The translations under genes were made by a program, and so were the position numbers. This document shows positions 60,306 to 64,000 of a DNA stretch of 64,000 nucleotides, one piece after another. How positions within the stretch are numbered: the first letter of the stretch is position 1; the number at the start of each line of letters is the position of its first letter. Source of the stretch: Cryptomeria japonica (Eukaryota > Streptophyta > Pinopsida > Cupressales > Cupressaceae); assembly GCF_030272615.1 (NCBI RefSeq), contig NC_081411.1, positions 155,148,971 to 155,212,970 of the forward strand. The letters are read 5' to 3'. The notes under the pieces were generated by a model. It made no database searches and was not told where the DNA came from. It saw only the letters and a list, made by a program, of their open reading frames with translations.

Positions 60306-62051
60306 TTATGGAACTAATTTTATGGTAATCTTGCTGCGACATGTAACAACATTGCGAGTGGAGCTGTAATTTTTAATGGTAATAATTGCAATTTGTTCAT
60401 CGGCATCACATAGGTGATTCACAGTGTAATTATAGGCGGCTCGCGTATAATCGGTAGTATCTGTGTTTCTCCCTGAAGTGGAAGGACCCCTTTTATCATG
60501 TGATGGGAGTGGATTTTTAAACATGAGATGATCATTGCTTGTTGTCTTTGGGTCATGTCCTTCGATTTTGATTTCGCCTCGATCAATAAGATCCTGAATA
60601 AGATCTTTCAATCTGTGACAATTGCTTGTCTTATGTCCTTTCCCTTGATGGAAATCACAATGTTCAGCATCCCTCCACCATGAAGGTTTGACTTGAGGTT
60701 CATAATTAGATGTTTTGGGTAAGGTAACCAGATTTTGAGAAACCAATTGGTGTAACACTGTTTCGATGGGCTCCCCTAAGGGAGTGTATGTTCGCTTTGG
60801 TTTAAAATTTTGCTGACGCTGTCTGAGTTCCTCTTGAGATGTAATGCATCCTTGATTTGGAAGAGCAACTGTGTTATTCTTGGGTGGGGGGTTCTGTCCT
60901 GCAAATCGAACCATAGGTTGTTCACTTTTGATAGTTCTTGCATCCACCACCCCATCGTTAACGATGTTTTTGTTTTTGTTCCAGAAGTTAGGATTGTCAC
61001 TATTGAAGCATGGGCGAGGGCCATCCTTTGGCTCATTATATATCTTGATAAGCCCTTTTTTGATGGAGCTTGCTTACATTTTAAGCCTTTGGTGATCATG
61101 TCATTGAAAGAGTCTGTGTCTTTTATGTCTAGGTGAAATTTCATTTTGTCATTTAAGTTGGAAATAAATATTTCCACTAGTTCTTGTTCAGGTAACTGAA
61201 GAGAATGTCTGTTAGACATTTGATGCCATCGTTGTAGAAAGACTGAAAATAGCTCACTTGGTTTTTGTTTAGTGTTACATAGATCAGCCATTGTGATATC
61301 ACGTTTAATGTTGTGTGAGTAATGTGCGAGGAACTTCTGGACTAGCTCTTCAAAGGTCCTAATGCCACCTGGTAATCAGGAAAACCATGATGTGGTTGTT
61401 CCTCCCAAGCTTTGGGGAAAAAGTCACATTAGTTATGTGTCCTTGTATGCCACTTCGAGGCAAGCTGAATGGAATTCTCTAACATGATCATGAGGATCTC
61501 CTTTTCCTCTATACTTTTCAAAGTTGGGTGTTTCAAACCCTCACGGAAAAGGTGGCATATGAATATTCCTATCAAAGGGATAGGGACAAATGTCATTGAG
61601 TGAAAATTGATTGGTTTTTACACCACTATGAAGTTGTTGGGCGAGATTCTCTACTTGTTGTCGCAACATTTCTATGTCATTCAAAGGAGGAGGAGGTGGG
61701 GGATTACCTTGATGAAGGTTGTATCTGATGTGTTCTCTACCTCTTTCATCCTCATTACGACTTTGGCATTCTGATTCTTGTCTTAGTTGTGCAACATCAA
61801 AGTCAGAGGGTAGTTTAGCCCCCTCTTGAGCAAGTCTTAAAAAGTGAGCATCAGCATTGCTCCTGAGTATTTCATCAAAAAGTCTATTAAAGAGAGGGTT
61901 GTGTTGTGCCCTTTCTATTGCTGCTGGAGTAGGAGTGTCTAGATTTTCATCATTTATATTTCCTCCAAGGGCCTCTTGGAACTCACTGATATTTTCCTCC
62001 TCTTCCTCTTCAATTTCTTGTTGTCTAGATCTTGATCTGGTATGGGCCATT
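60306..62051 (-). pseudogene. gag of element B (broken)
   Basis: ATG at 62051 (MAHTRSRSRQQEIEEEEEEN), preferred over the longer upstream frame because it aligns with A's gag start. Open to 61541, where a stop follows MPPFP. More stops lie near 61440 and 61380. It is open again at 61291-60776 (CNTKQKPSELFSVFLQRWHQ). A frame change near 61070-60950 leads to the zinc-knuckle block CDFHQGKGHKTSNC (near 60650). Confidence 0.85.
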
Positions 62052-64000
62052 TTGTTTATAAGTTTTTGTTGAAGTTGGGTGAAAATGATGATGAGTTGTT
62101 GATGGAATGAAAGATTGATGTTTGGTGAAATGCTTTGCATACAGATCTCTACCACTAAAGGTAGATGCTACCAAAGTTCTCTCTTGAATTGCTTGTTGTG
62201 TTTGTTTTGACAAAGTTTGATGTGATAAGGTTTAGAGAAATCTGAGATGTGTTACAGATTCAACTACCTAGTAATGAGAGGATTCACTCATAGACTAGTT
62301 TTAACTTGCATAGAAATGCCTCTTAGGATGAGTTTATCCTAGATGTAGAGACAATCTAAAAGTGATGTGTTTGTGTTTGATTTCAAGCAATTTTGAAAAT
62401 AGAACTTAAGACAAAAAACCTCTTGCTGCTTTGAGAGTTGGAATGGATTGATGATATGATAATGGATGAAAAGTGAACTTCAATAAAATCTTCGTGTTAC
62501 ATAACGAACAAACTCTTCTTGTTCCCTCTCGGGGGTTGGTGGTTCTTCCCAAGCTACGTTATATGTGATACAAATGTCAGGAAAGAAATCAGGATTGATT
62601 TTTCCTCCTTTGTTCTTGTGATAACTCAAAGCTCGATATTACATAAAAGCTCTACGGTTCAATGACTCTAGGTCAAATTCATTTGATTTCCCTTGAAGAT
62701 AAAGATGCATGTGACATAAGAAGGCTCTATGAGAGACAAATATTTGTCTATTAAGATAGAATAATTTCCTCCTTTTGAGTAAAGCCTTTGAGTTCAATGG
62801 TCTTCTCTTCAAGTTGATGTGTTGATGAAGATTCTTTTTTCTCAAGATGTGAAGAATGGTCATATAGTTTAATACTTTTTTGTTATTGATCTTTGTTTTT
62901 TGATCTTTTGTTTTTGAAAATGTTTATGTTGGATGAATACTTGTTTTGGATTTTGGATTTTTCTTTTTTTTTCCTTGACAAGAAAACAAAGCAAGCACAC
63001 AAACACAAGAATGTTGCCTCAAAAGGCACAAATAAGTGTGGGTCTAAATCAACCCAATCTTTTGAACTTTGTATGACCCTTTCTTTTAAATGTATTTTAG
63101 GTGTTTCTCCAAATCCTGAAGTCGGCTCAATATGTACTTGGTCTTGACTAAAATGAAAACACTTCAAACACTCTTTATCCCTAAGGTCAAATGGCCAGTT
63201 GCGATAATTTTTGCCCACATCTTGATATTTCTTCGACTTTGGTATTACATACCTTATGAATCCCACCATGGTAGGTAAGGATGTGATATACTAAGTCTTG
63301 CATGAGCATAACAAATAGATGATCCCTATGATGGGAGAGTCACCACTTTCATCAAGCCACAAGTGACTTTTCAAAAAGCTATGTTTCTATTCAAGGAAAT
63401 ATGTATGGTGAGTATCTTGGGAGCAAAACCATCTATGCTCTTACACTGAACTTATCACAAATATCCTCAATCAATAGAATGGGTGGGCAACTACTTAAAA
63501 GTGTTTAGTAATGTTCGATGTTTTTGGACATAAGTTCATTCTGCAGTGACTCACTTAAGAGCCTTTCAACTTGTGGTGGGGCTCATTTGTCCTTTCAGCA
63601 AGTTAGACTGTAGGAACAACTATACCCAAGGCTATAGCTTTTGCTCACACCTGATTTTTATAGCAGCTCGAACGATTTACCACGCAAGGTCGTTCCCAAG
63701 AGTGATGTGTCTCTTGGCAGGTCTCTCTTAAAAATAGAAACTTGAGTGTTACTAACACTTTTCTCTTGCACTTGGGACCACGAGAGCCAAGGGAGAGGAT
63801 AGTGTGTGTTAGAAGTAGGACCACTCGACAAACTCTTTTGCACAAGTGTGCCAAACACAAAATACACTTGTTCTTTCTAACTTGTCATTCCAATGTTTTT
63901 CTATCTAATTGGAGATGTTGTTCCAACAACCATGATGTTCTTTTTAACTTCAAAGACAATATGTTTGAATAAACTAGAATTTGAAATCCTGGTCAACTTA
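62052..64000 (-). other. Leader of element B
   Basis: Shared with element A 600-2562. The leader ORF pieces at 63269-62883 (KYQDVGKNYRNWPFDLRD) and 62863-62639 (MTILHILRKKNLHQHINLKR) correspond to stop-laden segments in A at about 1370-1960. No other gene. Confidence 0.65.

Larger units (their letters stand above)
50960..64000 (-). mobile_element. Element B: inverted second copy of the element A family
   Basis: Reads right to left with the same leader, gag, PR, G-patch, RT, RNase H, second RNase H, integrase, 3' region, polypurine tract and LTR as element A. Proteins are closely similar. It lacks the antisense PMD ORF and the AGCGCT array, so its 3' region is about 2.4 kb against 6 kb in A. 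It has its own frameshifts and deletions. The 5' end is outside the window. Confidence 0.9.

Overview
The window is repeat-rich plant nuclear DNA. No confident single-copy host gene, tRNA, rRNA or CRISPR array was seen. Several old transposable elements sit side by side or inside one another. The families present (Tat-lineage Ty3/gypsy, copia-type LTR elements, CACTA/En-Spm) and the long, mutation-laden copies point to a vascular plant with a large genome. A gymnosperm is plausible, but the sequence alone does not prove it.

Layout. (1) 1-~17.4 kb, plus strand: element A, a Tat-type Ty3/gypsy retrotransposon entering from the left. It has a leader, a broken gag-PR-RT-RNase H-second RNase H-integrase frame (2.6-9.85 kb), a long 3' region with an antisense plant-mobile-domain (PMD) ORF (14.7-12.5 kb), an AGCGCT repeat array, a polypurine tract and a 3' LTR from 15802. 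(2) ~17.4-25.6 kb, minus strand: a decayed CACTA transposon with a TNP2-like transposase (Transposase_21, DUF4218-like and DUF4216-like blocks). A second gene pairs a SET-like segment with a TNPA/Transposase_24-like segment. (3) 27.1-34.8 kb, plus strand: a copia-type LTR element without pol. It keeps a gag zinc-knuckle remnant and a long unidentified coiled-coil ORF, and its 3' LTR carries a 1.2-kb insertion. (4) 35986-44007, plus strand: element D, complete, with LTRs, a 5-bp target duplication (ATCTC) and one intact 1068-codon ORF. That ORF encodes a late-gag segment, a protease-like domain and a G-patch-like segment, but no RT, RNase H or integrase. (5) 44.0-47.1 kb: unassigned DNA with dispersed repeats. 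(6) ~47.2-50.9 kb, minus strand: element C, a truncated relative with a Q/N/P-rich repeat ORF. It lies directly after the LTR of the next element. (7) ~50.9-64.0 kb, minus strand: element B, a second copy of the A family in inverted orientation, running out of the right edge and lacking the antisense ORF.

How they fit together. A and B are broken relatives whose pol genes could once have supplied RT and integrase. D and the copia-type element look non-autonomous and would need those enzymes from elsewhere. D is the only element with an intact long frame and a visible target duplication, so it is probably the youngest insertion. LTR ends of A, B and C are approximate because the partner LTRs lie outside the window.
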